Shown piece by piece: positions 1 through 10,086 of a stretch of DNA of 34,356 nt. Below the pieces are notes generated by a model, which did no database searches, had not been told where the DNA came from, and worked only from the letters and a program-made list of their open reading frames with translations. Each line of letters begins with the position of its first letter. Within the stretch, counting starts at the first letter, position 1. The translations under genes were made by a program, and so were the position numbers. Origin of the DNA: Diplocarpon mali (lineage: Eukaryota > Ascomycota > Leotiomycetes > Helotiales > Drepanopezizaceae); NCBI GenBank assembly GCA_024741835.1, contig JAENRP010000345.1:1-34356 (forward strand). The letters run 5' to 3'.

Positions 1-313
1 GGCGGCTGGATGGCAGCAGGTCAGTGCCGGGCGGAGAGCACGGTGAAGGAGGAGAGAGAGGCCTTCCCTGCGATGTGTGATTGGACGGGAGGGATGTTTC
101 TGCCGGGTGGGAGAGCTGGGCCAGAGTTTGGACGTTCGGCGCCGTCGGTACGGCGGAGCGCCGACAGTCAGGTCGGCAGCCAACATCGGATCCGACGGGG
201 GCTGCGGTGAGGAGGTGCACGAGGCGGCGGCTCGCGGCGGCGGCTCGAGGCGGCGTGAGGTCGAGCTACGACGAGTGTGGTAGCGTCGTAAGGTCGAGTG
301 GTAGTGGTCGACT

Positions 314-343
314 GAGTCTGAGTCTGAGTCCGAGTCCGAGTCC
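314..343. repeat. 6-bp tandem repeat (GAGTCT/GAGTCC)
   Basis: Five consecutive hexamers are present, two GAGTCT followed by three GAGTCC. The only variation is a T/C transition in the last base. Confidence 0.85.
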
Positions 344-721
344 TCCCTCTGCTCTACTGCGCCTCGAGTCGTGGGCGGTGGCGTACCGAGTCACGGGTGG
401 AACAGGTCTTGGCCACCCATGTCCCATGCCCCCATCCCCCATTAGACTCGCCACACTCGGTCCGGGCATATGCCCCGGGGAGGGGAGATGACATGGAAGG
501 GAATGGCATGAACGACGAGAGGAAATGGCCAATGCTACCTGCTACCCTCTCTCCCATGTCCATGGCAAACACGTCCATGGAAACACGTGCATGGGGGGAG
601 GCCAAGCACCCGGCAAATGACAAGCGATGCCCAAACAACGCCGAGGCCGCATCATCTGACCAGCGGATCATCTGACCGAGCCTGCCCAGCCGAGCACGGG
701 GCACGGGGCACGGGGGGACGA

Positions 722-756
722 GGCAGTTGGCAGTTGGCAGTTGGCAGCTGGCAGTT
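722..756. repeat. 7-bp tandem repeat (GGCAGTT)
   Basis: Five consecutive copies of GGCAGTT are present, with one T-to-C change in the fourth. A 10-bp AGCTCCCCCC array (786-814) lies 30 bp downstream. Confidence 0.85.
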
Positions 757-785
757 GACACTCCCCTCCTCAAGCGGCTCCCCCA

Positions 786-814
786 AGCTCCCCCCAGCTC
801 CCCCCAGCTCCCCC
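786..814. repeat. 10-bp tandem repeat (AGCTCCCCCC)
   Basis: There are three near-perfect copies of a pyrimidine-rich 10-mer. Polypyrimidine tracts are common around it. Confidence 0.8.
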
Positions 815-2230
815 AAACCAGGGGAGCCTGGGCACGGTTCCCCCCCCCCGCGGGCAACCTCGCCACTCACCTCACCGAACCGGCGTGCAGCGAACAGCGT
901 ACAGCGTACAGCTCGCGACGGCGACTGTGCGACGCACCACCGGCGCCTGCTCCTCCCGCGGCCTCGGCCTGGCCTTGGTGGCCGGTGCTGGCCGGTTCCA
1001 GACGGTTCCGCTCTGCCTCGCCAGACCGTCCCGAGTCCCGAGTCCCGGCTCCCGACTCTCGGCTCCCGACTCGAGAGCCGCAGCCGCAGCCGCAGCCGCC
1101 ACCGCCGCCGTCGCACCCTTCTGTTCGCAGGCCAGAAGTCCGGTGGGCGACTCGTGGCTCCGTCCCCAGGTTCTGCCAGGCGCACCCTCTCCCCCCCCAC
1201 CGGGCCTCCAGTTCCGGATCCGGACTTGGGCCGTGGTGCGCCGGGCCCGAGAACGGACCACGCCGGCCACCGAGGGTCGTGAGCCCGCACTCACGTGTCC
1301 ATGTTCGAGGCGCGCGGTACCATGGCATTCATGTCCATAGTAGGGGAATTTCCACATCCAGTCCACATCCCGTTAGACCCCTCGTGGCGTTCGTACTCGG
1401 GCTTCCCTTCATTCCCCGACTCCCCGCCCGGCCTGCCCAGCCTGCCCAGCCGCCGACGGACCAATTGCCGTGACCGCCTCAACCTCCCAACGTCCCCTCC
1501 ACACGGGAGACCCCGGTCGAGACTCTGCCTCCGCCTCGGCCTCCCGTCCAAGCTCCAAGCTCTATATCGCGCAGTTGCGGGGCCCCGGGGCAGGTGCCCA
1601 AGTCCGGCGGAGCGCCTGCGAACCCAGCCCGCCATTCGGGGCCAGGGGCAGGGCAGGAGCTGGGCGGTGGCTGGCGGGCTGGCTTGCCATTCACTCCCTT
1701 GGCCGCGGGCACCTCGGCACGCAAAAAGTATCCCCCTCCAACCCCCCGGGCATGGCAGACCAGGCCGGGGAGCCAGAGATCGGGCGTCCGGGGAAGAGAA
1801 AACGTGGCGGCCAAGTCGAAGGAGACCGTCACGTGGCAGTCCCTGCTCAGGTACACGTTCGTGCTCCCCCCCGCATTCGGATTTCGGATGCCGGATTCCG
1901 CATGCCGCGTGGGCTCGGCCCATCACGTGCGGGGCCCGCGCCGAGGCCAGGCCGGCCCGGAGATCGGTGCAGTCACCGTACGAGAGTGGCCGCACGACGA
2001 GACAGCTCGGCTCGCCCCCGTCGCTGTCCCAAGCCGGCGAGCACGCCATCCCCGGCGGCGAGCAGGGGGGCTGGTGACAACGGCGCGCCCGGCACGCCCG
2101 GTTCGCAAGGTGGGATCGTGCAGGTGCGGGCCTGTCCCCAGGCCCGCAGGACGTTGGGGCGCATCCCTTGCATCCCCACGGTCCGGCGGGGTGGACGAGC
2201 CGGTCGTCCCTCGGCTCTCGGCTCTCGTCT

Positions 2231-2320
2231 CTCTGCCCCTCGTCCCTCTGCCCCTCGTCCCTCTGCCCCTCGTCTCTCTGCCCCTCGTCTCTCTGCCCCT
2301 CGTCCCTCTGCCCCTCGTCC
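2231..2320. repeat. 15-bp minisatellite, six copies
   Basis: Six exact-length copies of CTCTGCCCCTCGTCC are present. Copies 3 and 4 end in T instead of C, and copies 1, 2, 5 and 6 end in C. The unit is a multiple of three, so it reads as repeating pentapeptides in every frame (for example RDEGQ on the minus strand). This explains the long spurious ORFs across it. A shorter CTCGG/CTCTCGT run precedes it from about 2213. Confidence 0.92.
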
Positions 2321-2860
2321 CCTCGTCCATCGGAGGGCACATACGCTCCCAGGCCGTGGGATCCCCCTCGATGCGAGAGGGGTGCACACGTCCGGACGGG
2401 ACCGCGGTCGGGCCCTCTGGCAGCAGCGTTGGGGACGAAGAGCCTGCGTGATTGCGGCGGCGGCGGCGCGTTCGGCAGCGCATTCGGCGCCGGCGGGTGG
2501 GCACAGCCAAGGTAGCTGGCGAAGCGACCGCCGTGGGACGGTGCCCCCCGTCCTCGTCGCATCTACCCCCTCGACGGCGTATCCCTCCTCGCCTCTCTAC
2601 CTGTGGACAGCGTCTCCTCGCCATGTCTCCCTCCTGGCCGTGTCCTCCCGTAGACCAGCCGAGGCCGGCGACTCGGCCGGGCGCGTCATGTGACCTCTGC
2701 ATCACCTGCCACGTCGCTGCCAGGGATCCCACCCATCTTGCGTTCGGCTCCCCTGGGGAGCCGGCTGGCCGCCCCAGGCACGACACGTGCGCGTTTCCAG
2801 CCCAACACGCGTTCCTCTCTCCGCCAGCCAACCACCCTCTGGCTCCGGATTCCATGGGGA

Positions 2861-2867
2861 TATAAGA
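2861..2867 (+). promoter_or_regulatory. Possible TATA element
   Basis: TATAAGA is an isolated AT-rich element inside GC-rich DNA, followed by a C-rich tract. It could mark a promoter for an unrecognised transcript to the right. No coding start downstream can be supported, so this is weak. Confidence 0.2.
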
Positions 2868-3622
2868 CCTGCCCCCCCACCCCCCCCCCCGGATCCAGGG
2901 CATCGCAGCAGACAAGTCCTCGGCCCTGTATCACCTCTCCATCCCGTGACCAGAAGGAAGCCCCCTTGATCCCTCATCGGCTGGGGCGCATCTGCCGCCC
3001 TGCGCAGAAATCGGCTTGCGGCTCCGCCGCCTCTCGGCTTGTTTACTTGCCCCGCACCCGGCTAGCGAGCTACTTCTCCTCCCAGGGAGGAGGAGGATGC
3101 GTTACGCGGCCGCCTCGCAGACCCGTCGTCTCCCAGTCTCGGTGCATGTGCCGGCACGGACTCGAGACGCTGCCCGTCGCGGCCCGGCCCCCAGGGCGCC
3201 GTCCCTCGTCGTCGTCTTCCTCGTCTCCCTCTCTTCGCCTCCTCCTGACGGGGGTCGATCCAGCCGAGCGGTTCCGGGGTCTGGGGTCTGGGGTCTGGAG
3301 TGTGGAGGGTGGGGCTCTACTCTACTGCCCTCGTGGTACAGTATGGTAAAGGTGTCGTTCCTTAGGCACCATGCGTCGTCTCCGAGGCATGAAGGCCAAG
3401 CCCGAATCAGGCCCCTGCCTGCTCTTCTGACTCGCCCGCCCCGCTCTCCCTCTCTCTGGGAGACCGGTCGAGCTGCGCCCCGCCCCGATAGCCGTATGGC
3501 GCAGAGACGTCCCCTCCCGGCCATCGGGGGCGGTGCGGTGCGGGCGGCGATTCGATGCGTCGGTGTTTTCGTGTGAGAGGGGGGGTGGGTGAGTGTGAGT
3601 GTGTGAGTATAAGTATATGAGT

Positions 3623-3713
3623 ATAAGTAAATGATATAAGTAAATGATATAAGTAAATGATACAAGTAAATGATACAAGTAAATGATACAAGTAAATGAT
3701 ATAAGTCAATGAG
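3623..3713. repeat. 13-bp minisatellite, seven copies
   Basis: Seven head-to-tail 13-mers start at 3623. Three read ATAAGTAAATGAT, three read ACAAGTAAATGAT, and the seventh is degenerate (ATAAGTCAATGAG). A GT/GAGT-rich run precedes it (about 3585-3622) and decaying half-units continue to about 3735. The array sits on the boundary where base composition flips from GC-rich to AT-rich. Confidence 0.92.
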
Positions 3714-3735
3714 TATAACTAAATGAGTACACGAA

Positions 3736-5874
3736 TAAAGAACTATATGAGTACAAGTATATCTACATCTACCCATATCCACTCCACCTACATCCACTCC
3801 ACCTCCATCAAAGAAACAAGCGGGGAACATACCAAGAGGCTCTTCTCAAGAACCAACCCCAAAAGGAGGGAGCTCCACAATTAGGCAAGCCCCGAGGGAG
3901 AGTTGGGAGTAATACCCAAGTTGGAGGTGTATTCGTAGGCTGGTCGTTGATTATCAGAGGCGCTGTCTCTCCCAGGTACATCATAGGTCTCGAATTTATC
4001 CTTCGTGCGGCTTATGCCAGTCCTGTGACTCTCTGTCACGAGATCTCATCGTTTCCAGCCCTCTGCAATATCTACTCTCCCTATGTCTATTCTACTTATA
4101 TCTATTCTACCTGTCTCTCCTCGACCTGTCTCTCCTCTACCTACATCCACATTACCACCCCTCCCACACTCGGCACCTACCCCCAACAGGACGAAAGACC
4201 GTCCAGAACCCGCTGGCGGGCGCAGACGTACGCCTTGGGAGCGGGATGGTTCGCTGTAGGATGAAGGTGTCGGCATACAGGTCATGTGATCATGCATGAC
4301 AGAGCAGTAAATCATGTGATCAGGCACATGACAAGGGAGGCTTGGCAAATACTGTATTTACTCTGCGCTCTCGAGGAATAACTTCGGGAGCAGGCTCTTA
4401 CACACGACTACACAACGTATTCGAGAAGCTTCAGCTGTGCGCACAACCACCTAATGTGATACCAACAGGAGGAGATGACGAGTAGGCCCCTCGAAAAGAT
4501 CTGCGGCGTGGTAGGGGGTCTAAGCGAAGGAGTCGAAATTGAGAGAGCTGGCCAGAGAGTACTCGGGACATGACAGTGATAGGGCTTACACACACGCACG
4601 AACATTCCTTGACCTCACGCGCCCGCGCGGTCTGAGAGGCGCTCCAGAGTCGGTACCGCAGAGGGCGTGTGCGAGTACTCGTCGTGTACCGAACTGCGAG
4701 GAGAGTCAATACGATCATCGTCTGGCATCCCCGAGACGCGCGATTGCCCGTTCTCGGATCGACTACAGCGGCTAGAGATAGGGGCCAGGGGACAGCACCT
4801 ACGAAATCCATCTAGAAGACCCGGGGATGGCGGGTTCGTCAAGGATGGAGTGGCGAGGCACCTGGCCCTCGGAGTTTTCCCAAGAACGCAGCCTCTGATA
4901 TGCCCGGCCCCAGCATCTGATGACTTCTGGCTTTGGCCAGCAATCGTCCCACACACACAAAGAACTGCAACAGAACACAGCGTGCTGTCTCGCTTGGCAG
5001 TACTTGGAGACCGCAACGCCGCGTTTGCCAAGATGGAGTCTTCAAGTTGGCCAGGCCTTGCCTTGGAATTCGCTTCTGTGTTCACGGCATCGCCTTTCGT
5101 TCCCGAACGTGAGACCCAGCTGGCTTCTATAGCTGGGACAGGTGCAATCTGCTCTGCGGCATCAGCTACGTGATGGGGTAGCACGGTAGCATTGCCATGT
5201 GTCAGCTGTCCTGGGCCTTTGCGAGTTGAAACTTCGACAGATCCGGTAAGCATACTCGAATCTCTCGCTTCCTGCGCCCAGAACGACCCGTGAAGGGTTC
5301 CTACGATGGACCACCTTCACCATCACTCAAAAGAGCCGGTATTCAACAAACTCAGTGAGATCTAAGAGTTGGCAGAAGTACAATGATAGGTTACGTTTGT
5401 GGTAATCTCGATTTTCGACCAACCGAACTGAGGCGGTGCAGGCTCTTGAACACCGAGATGGAGGTAAGCTGCGGCAGTGCGCAAGCAAGCACGTCAGCAA
5501 ATCTGCAAGAAGCATCGTAGGACCAAACTTAGGAGCGTTGTGACAAGATGAAGATCCGGGCAAGAGATCATGATATCCTTTCATGCGCGTCAAACGAGCA
5601 AGCTTTGATGATCGCACTTCAGGAACGAGAGGAAGGGGAGAGCGCATGATCGAGCAAAGCTTTCCTGCGAGACGAGCTGAACGAGGACTGCAGGATGCTG
5701 TTGACAAACAGCCCTACAAAAGAACTCAGTTGTCCAATCCGACACTTTTCTTGGACAGCATGAGAGTCCTTTGGTTGGGGCAGGTATGAAGGCGGAGCAG
5801 TGAGGCCCCGCTCGTAGGCTCATTCAGATCCAAAGCTGGGTCGGAGTTTCAAGCGTTTGGCGTGCGACTCCCAG
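3736..5874. other. Spacer without a confident gene
   Basis: It contains a pyrimidine-rich degenerate repeat (about 4075-4150, variants of TCTATTCTACCTG and CTCTCCTC) and the paired palindromic motif at 4281-4332. Two overlapping antiparallel open frames lie at 4615-5253 (minus, 212 codons) and 4667-5173 (plus, 168 codons). Neither resembles a family I know and at most one could be real. The part nearest 5874 should hold the 3' untranslated region of the JmjC gene. Confidence 0.5.
4281..4332. promoter_or_regulatory. Paired TCATGTGATCA motif within an inverted repeat
   Basis: An 11-bp motif, TCATGTGATCA, occurs twice (4282-4292 and 4312-4322), 30 bp apart start to start. The outer ends GTCATGTG (4281-4288) and CACATGAC (4325-4332) are perfect inverted repeats. 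Two half-palindromic sites about three helical turns apart look like a protein-binding array, but no adjacent gene start identifies a target. Confidence 0.4.
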
Positions 5875-7914
5875 TCAGTTCCACCAGAAACTCACACTGA
5901 AGCTCACGCTCAGACTCTGGACATAATGCCACCAACCGACGGGTATGTACAGACATTCTCCCTCCTCGAGGATGCAGTCCACAAATTCGGCGGTCTGGAA
6001 TAAGGGAAAACGTTCATTGGCAACTGCCTGCTCATCTTCAGTCCCATCCCAGCCAGCTAGTACCCCAATGTCCATCTCACTAGTGTTCTCCATGTCAATA
6101 CCGCCAGCTTCCACACCTCTCGCGTACAGCTTCCTGCTCTCTCGCGGGGCGTAAAGCCTAACGTACTTCCTCCCGACAACTTGTGAGAGGATGTTGTGAT
6201 AAGGATCGGTATGGAGAGGGCTGATCGTCCCGGCAGGGCCAAACCAGGCATTCAACAATGGTTCGGCAAGCACTGGCATCTTGGAATGCTTCTCCGAAAG
6301 GGGGGAAGAGTGGTGAGGCGGCGGCGGTGATGTGAAACAATAGTCGGGAACCGAAATATCTTGCCGTAGCGATGGTATCTGCGTGAAAAGGTTATGCTGG
6401 GCGAGATAGCCGGTGACGGGACGAGGTGGCTTTGACTCCCATAGAATGTACTGTTCCATGAAGTCTTTGAATGGTATGAGCTTCTGACCCCAACCTTCAT
6501 CAACATAGCTTCGGCCGAGTTCAACTGGAACCAGGCGCCTCCCACCGATAGTTCTGGATAGAAGGTAGTTTGGATTGCTCCAAGATCGATCATGACGGGC
6601 TGGCCAGTGATCTAATACACCGGTAATCACAATCGGCTCAGGTCCAAGATCCGCTCTCACTGGCTGTGACAAGTGTCTCTCGAAATCGTCAAAGGTAGGA
6701 ATAGGTGTTCTCGGGATAGGATGTGATACAGGTGGAATAAATGCAGACGATATAGGGAACTGATCGACCGATCCTCTACTGTATGCCTCGAAATCTCGCT
6801 TCTTTGCAAGACGTACTTCTCCATGTAAAGTGTAAATGTCTTGCAGAAGGCTCAGCACCTGTGTGATTGCAGCTTGAGTTTCACTAGACTTCGATGGTCC
6901 TGCCATGATCAGTGCCATATCAATGACTTTCACCATTTCGTCCATCTGGTGGCCATCGAAAGCCGGAACGCTATGAGAACCCCCTCCGAGGTCATTCCGC
7001 TTCCCCCAAATGCTCTTGACTGCTGATGCCGATAACTTCAGAAGGCTTGCCGCTCTGAACACATGCCGCCAAAATGAAGGCACATCTTTGAAAGGGAAAG
7101 CGTAGAATTTCTCGGTAGCAAGAGCGATCAGGTCGTCCAATCTCTGAAGAACGAGCTCGTAGTCACCCATGCGATCTCTGATTGACCTGCTCAGAGGGAG
7201 AATGAGCTCGAGGACAGGTTGCTCCAGTGCCCCGTCCTGTGATTTGGCCGCCCAACTTTGCTCTGGTTTGCAGCATAGCAAATTCATGAGCTTTGCCTCA
7301 TCACTGAATTCCCGGATACATATTTCAATCAGACGATGTTCAGGAGAATATGGACCTGTCATCGTGAGCAACTTCTGCTCATGTGTGGTTTGTGCCGGTT
7401 GAGAGGTGCTACTCGCCAGCGGAGTGAGTTGTCCATCAGACTCATCGAGAGACGCCATCTCGTTTGGTGTGGCTGTCACGTTTGACTTTGGCTTTACAAG
7501 ATATGAGCTGTCGCTCGAGTGGTTGGGATCATACATTCTAGAGATCGCGGTCATACAACAATTAGTGTATATCAGGCTTTGCTTAGTCATTGTCAAATTT
7601 ACCATTCGTCCCTCCGCCGCAGACTCCCTTCCAACCTCAACTTTCTTTACCGTTAGGATACCGTCCAAGTAAGGCCGATTTGCTCTCCCTTCAAACATCC
7701 GCATGCCTTGTAACTCGGTCGAAATTTCCGGGCCTTCAAAATCCTTCCCAGTTGCGTCATTATCGTCACAGCCACCCGCATTGATTGCGAGAAAGAATCG
7801 ATCGAGTATGTGCTCGTATGTACCTTGTGCTGCCTTAGCTGTGGAATACTTTTTCTCGAAGGAGTTGACGATCCGAAGATCAGGAGACGTTTTGCTTTCC
7901 ATATGCGAGTACAT
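5875..7914 (-). CDS. JmjC-domain protein, JMJD5/KDM8-like 2-oxoglutarate oxygenase
   Basis: Single uninterrupted reading frame of 679 residues. The C-terminal half is a JmjC/cupin fold very like JMJD5. It includes the block GYLAQHNLFTQIPSL, then WFGPAGTISPLHTDPYHN with the Fe(II) ligands H568 and D570. K583 (GRKYVRLY) is a likely 2-oxoglutarate contact. The third ligand H663 lies in VGWWHYVQ, just before the typical end SVSFWWN. The middle (about 200-470) matches the helical N-terminal part of fungal JMJD5 proteins. Family members hydroxylate arginine or have been linked to histone demethylation; the substrate here cannot be told. Residues 1 to about 150 are not part of the usual family and look low in conservation signals, so translation might start at M153 (codon near 7458). 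The gene is divergent from the 8742 gene. Confidence 0.85.
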   Translation of the reverse strand: MYSHMESKTSPDLRIVNSFEKKYSTAKAAQGTYEHILDRFFLAINAGGCDDNDATGKDFEGPEISTELQGMRMFEGRANRPYLDGILTVKKVEVGRESAAEGRMVNLTMTKQSLIYTNCCMTAISRMYDPNHSSDSSYLVKPKSNVTATPNEMASLDESDGQLTPLASSTSQPAQTTHEQKLLTMTGPYSPEHRLIEICIREFSDEAKLMNLLCCKPEQSWAAKSQDGALEQPVLELILPLSRSIRDRMGDYELVLQRLDDLIALATEKFYAFPFKDVPSFWRHVFRAASLLKLSASAVKSIWGKRNDLGGGSHSVPAFDGHQMDEMVKVIDMALIMAGPSKSSETQAAITQVLSLLQDIYTLHGEVRLAKKRDFEAYSRGSVDQFPISSAFIPPVSHPIPRTPIPTFDDFERHLSQPVRADLGPEPIVITGVLDHWPARHDRSWSNPNYLLSRTIGGRRLVPVELGRSYVDEGWGQKLIPFKDFMEQYILWESKPPRPVTGYLAQHNLFTQIPSLRQDISVPDYCFTSPPPPHHSSPLSEKHSKMPVLAEPLLNAWFGPAGTISPLHTDPYHNILSQVVGRKYVRLYAPRESRKLYARGVEAGGIDMENTSEMDIGVLAGWDGTEDEQAVANERFPLFQTAEFVDCILEEGECLYIPVGWWHYVQSLSVSFSVSFWWN

Positions 7915-8741
7915 GAGCGGGATTGTATTATTCTAAACAGCTTGCTGCATTTCATTTCCATCTTTCATTCTGTTTTCGTGTTTGATTTAAATAAATTTCG
8001 AGTTGGGTTTGACTAATGGGCGATGTACAAGAGGAGCATTGAGCAAACGAATCTGTCAAGTTACAATTGGGAATGACGAGGAAAGGTCCATTCGAGCCTG
8101 GCCATATTGATCTGCTGAGTTTGGCCTGCTGTGCGACTTCTCTTAATATCGTACTCTTCGAATGTTACCCGAATTCGTTTCACAGGAATTTTCAACGCTC
8201 CTCAACTTTTGAAGCTCTATAGCTCACATATGTGGTGATCAATGAACCCATTGCCTCTCTCTCCGGTACAAGATTTAGCTCAGACAAGCCATACGGCAAA
8301 TCATCAATTTATTACTGGCCCGCAATCCACTGTGGCCCAGGCACTTCTTCAACCCGATGTCAGATGGCGGTTTCGATGCTCTCTATACTGTCTCCGTCAT
8401 CTGGTGAAATTGCGTGCCACTGACTACTGGTCGATCATACTACTGAATGTAACCAGAGTTGTGAAACTCGCATGACAGTCTTGACCAATTGGTCCAACTG
8501 GCGTTGCTTTTCGAGGCGAAATTGGTACTCCTGAAGAGCGTACCGCTGGCAACAGGTCCGAAATTCACAGAGCGCCTCCAAGGACGAATAGCTTTGGTCT
8601 CAGACCCTGGTGTGACAATGTAATAAATTGACCTACAGGTGTATAAAAAGGTACCGGATTTCATTACCCCCGAAGACCTGGCAACGAACAATCTGGTCCT
8701 GACTCTTCCCGCACAGCCCAATTCAATTCCGAACAGCCATA
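7915..8741. promoter_or_regulatory. Divergent intergenic promoter region
   Basis: This 827-bp spacer separates two head-to-head genes, the JmjC protein (minus) and the unrecognised 275-residue protein (plus). No coding signal is seen in it. A TATAAAA element is near the plus-strand gene at 8642-8648. Confidence 0.6.
8642..8648 (+). promoter_or_regulatory. TATA box upstream of the 8742 gene
   Basis: TATAAAA lies 100 bp upstream of the ATG at 8742 on the same strand, a plausible TATA-to-start distance for a fungal gene with a short leader. Confidence 0.5.
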
Positions 8742-9677
8742 ATGGGTCTCTACTATGTCTACGCGAAGCATACTAGGAAAGGCGATACACTTCGCGATTA
8801 CTATGGCCGTTATCTTCTCACATTCGAGTCCCGCCAGGTAGCCGATGAATTCTGGCGTGCATTGAAGGAACTCAAGACCGCTGCGGGCGTTCAGCGATTT
8901 ACGACTCTGCATCGCTCGACACCGCAATTCTGGTGCTATGATGCGCCGGAGGGTAATACTTCGTTCCCCATCTCATTTCTTGCACAGCCGGACTGACGAG
9001 TTCCGTTTAGCATGGTTCGCTATCCATAATGTTCTCCAAGAAGATGATGCCTGGGGCCAGAAAGTTATACACGCTCTCATGTCTAACTGGGATGCCACAG
9101 TTAACTGGAATGTGATCAACAGGGTCGTTGAGGGGTCGGACGTACGTGCACAACTTCCTCTTTTACTTCCAAAACCGCCAGATTTCGACTCTCAGGTTAT
9201 GTCTTCGAAGGCAAAGATCTCAAGACAGTTCCCATTTTCTCAACAGTTGAAAGTTACCAAAGCATTCTGACTTTTCTCGAGTGGCTCAACGGCGGCGCAT
9301 TCTTCATCCGCAATAAGATTGTCCCCAGCCAATTCTGGTATGCAGACGGATCTGCGATTGTCCCAAGTACAGAGCGTCGTACCAAGTTTGTCGTGCGCGG
9401 TACCGCGTTCCACAAGGAAGATGACGAACAAGTCCTTATCCGCTCAGACAAGGTCGTCATCGAGGTGGCGGAGAGTACGTCGTCGGATCGGATCTTATTT
9501 GTTGGGCATGACCATGGGAACGGGATCTTGACTATTACCGCCGACAAGTATGAATGGAATTTCAAGGACTTCTTCGAGTCCTTCGCGGCGAAGTTCTACA
9601 CCGAGTCGGGGAAGAACACTGAGAAGGAGTATGTCCTGTATGCCCCAGGCTTCAACGATGAGTGGGAGTTGGTCTGA
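8742..9677 (+). CDS. Unrecognised fungal protein, three exons, possible internal duplication
   Basis: I do not recognise this family. The model is exons 8742-8952, 9011-9145 and 9196-9677, giving 275 residues. Intron 1 (58 nt, GTAATA to TTTAG) is needed to cross an in-frame stop. Intron 2 (50 nt, GTGCAC to CTCAG) is the only donor/acceptor pair I found that joins the long downstream frame; the stronger-looking donor GTACGT at 9142 gives the wrong phase. The protein is soluble and rich in aromatic and acidic residues, with no signal peptide or membrane segment. Two segments look alike. Around residues 28-71 a helix-like stretch ends in TPQFWCYDAPEG. Around 130-165 a similar stretch ends in VPSQFWYADGSA. 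This suggests two related modules. The C-terminus ends EYVLYAPGFNDEWELV. Confidence 0.7.
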
Positions 9678-10086
9678 ACTTCAACTTTCTTTCAAGAGCA
9701 GGGTGAACAGACCAACCAAGGCCGGAACAGTGGGACCTGTCGTTTCAATGATAATTTTGTCTTGGCTAAGCCTGCTGTGGAAGCAATGATAGTACCATAC
9801 TACCCAGGGATAAGTCCAGCCACTTCAAGGCCTAGAAACCCTTCTGTCCATTGAGGCAGTATATTAGATCTCTGGTTTGAAAAGCAGGCGATGTCTAATT
9901 CGTGCATAGCAAACCGAAGGTGTGGAAGATAGTCCGTCCAAAATGCGAGGCCACGCACTTCATCACCGCTCATGACTCACAGGCCAAGTAATAACAAACC
10001 ATACAGAGCATACTGTGATGCTTCGGCAGGGGTTATTGCTACGTACTATGTACTGTGTACAGTACGGAGGAGTATGTGTAGTCTTC

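Larger units (their letters stand above)
1..3600. other. GC-rich gene-free region dense in short tandem repeats
   Basis: No coding gene can be supported here. Long open frames occur on both strands and in several frames at once, which is what a GC-rich sequence poor in stop codons gives by chance. None shows a recognisable domain, and their peptides are simple-sequence. The stretch holds many unrelated micro- and minisatellites: a 6-bp unit at 314-343, a 7-bp unit at 722-756, a 10-bp unit at 786-814, CAG/CCG runs near 1080-1110 and a 15-bp unit at 2231-2320. It also has at least five CACGTG hexamers. It may be a long upstream or untranslated region of a regulated gene outside the left edge, but that is inference. 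Confidence 0.6.

Noticed and set aside
1291..2915. Long overlapping ORFs on both strands (up to 423 codons) in the GC-rich region
   Set aside because: They overlap in several frames at once, run through the 15-bp minisatellite and have simple-sequence peptides. Scarcity of stop codons in GC-rich DNA explains them.
4615..5253. A 212-codon minus-strand ORF overlapping a 168-codon plus-strand ORF
   Set aside because: Neither has a recognisable domain or credible gene structure, and they overlap antiparallel. I left them as a note on the spacer.
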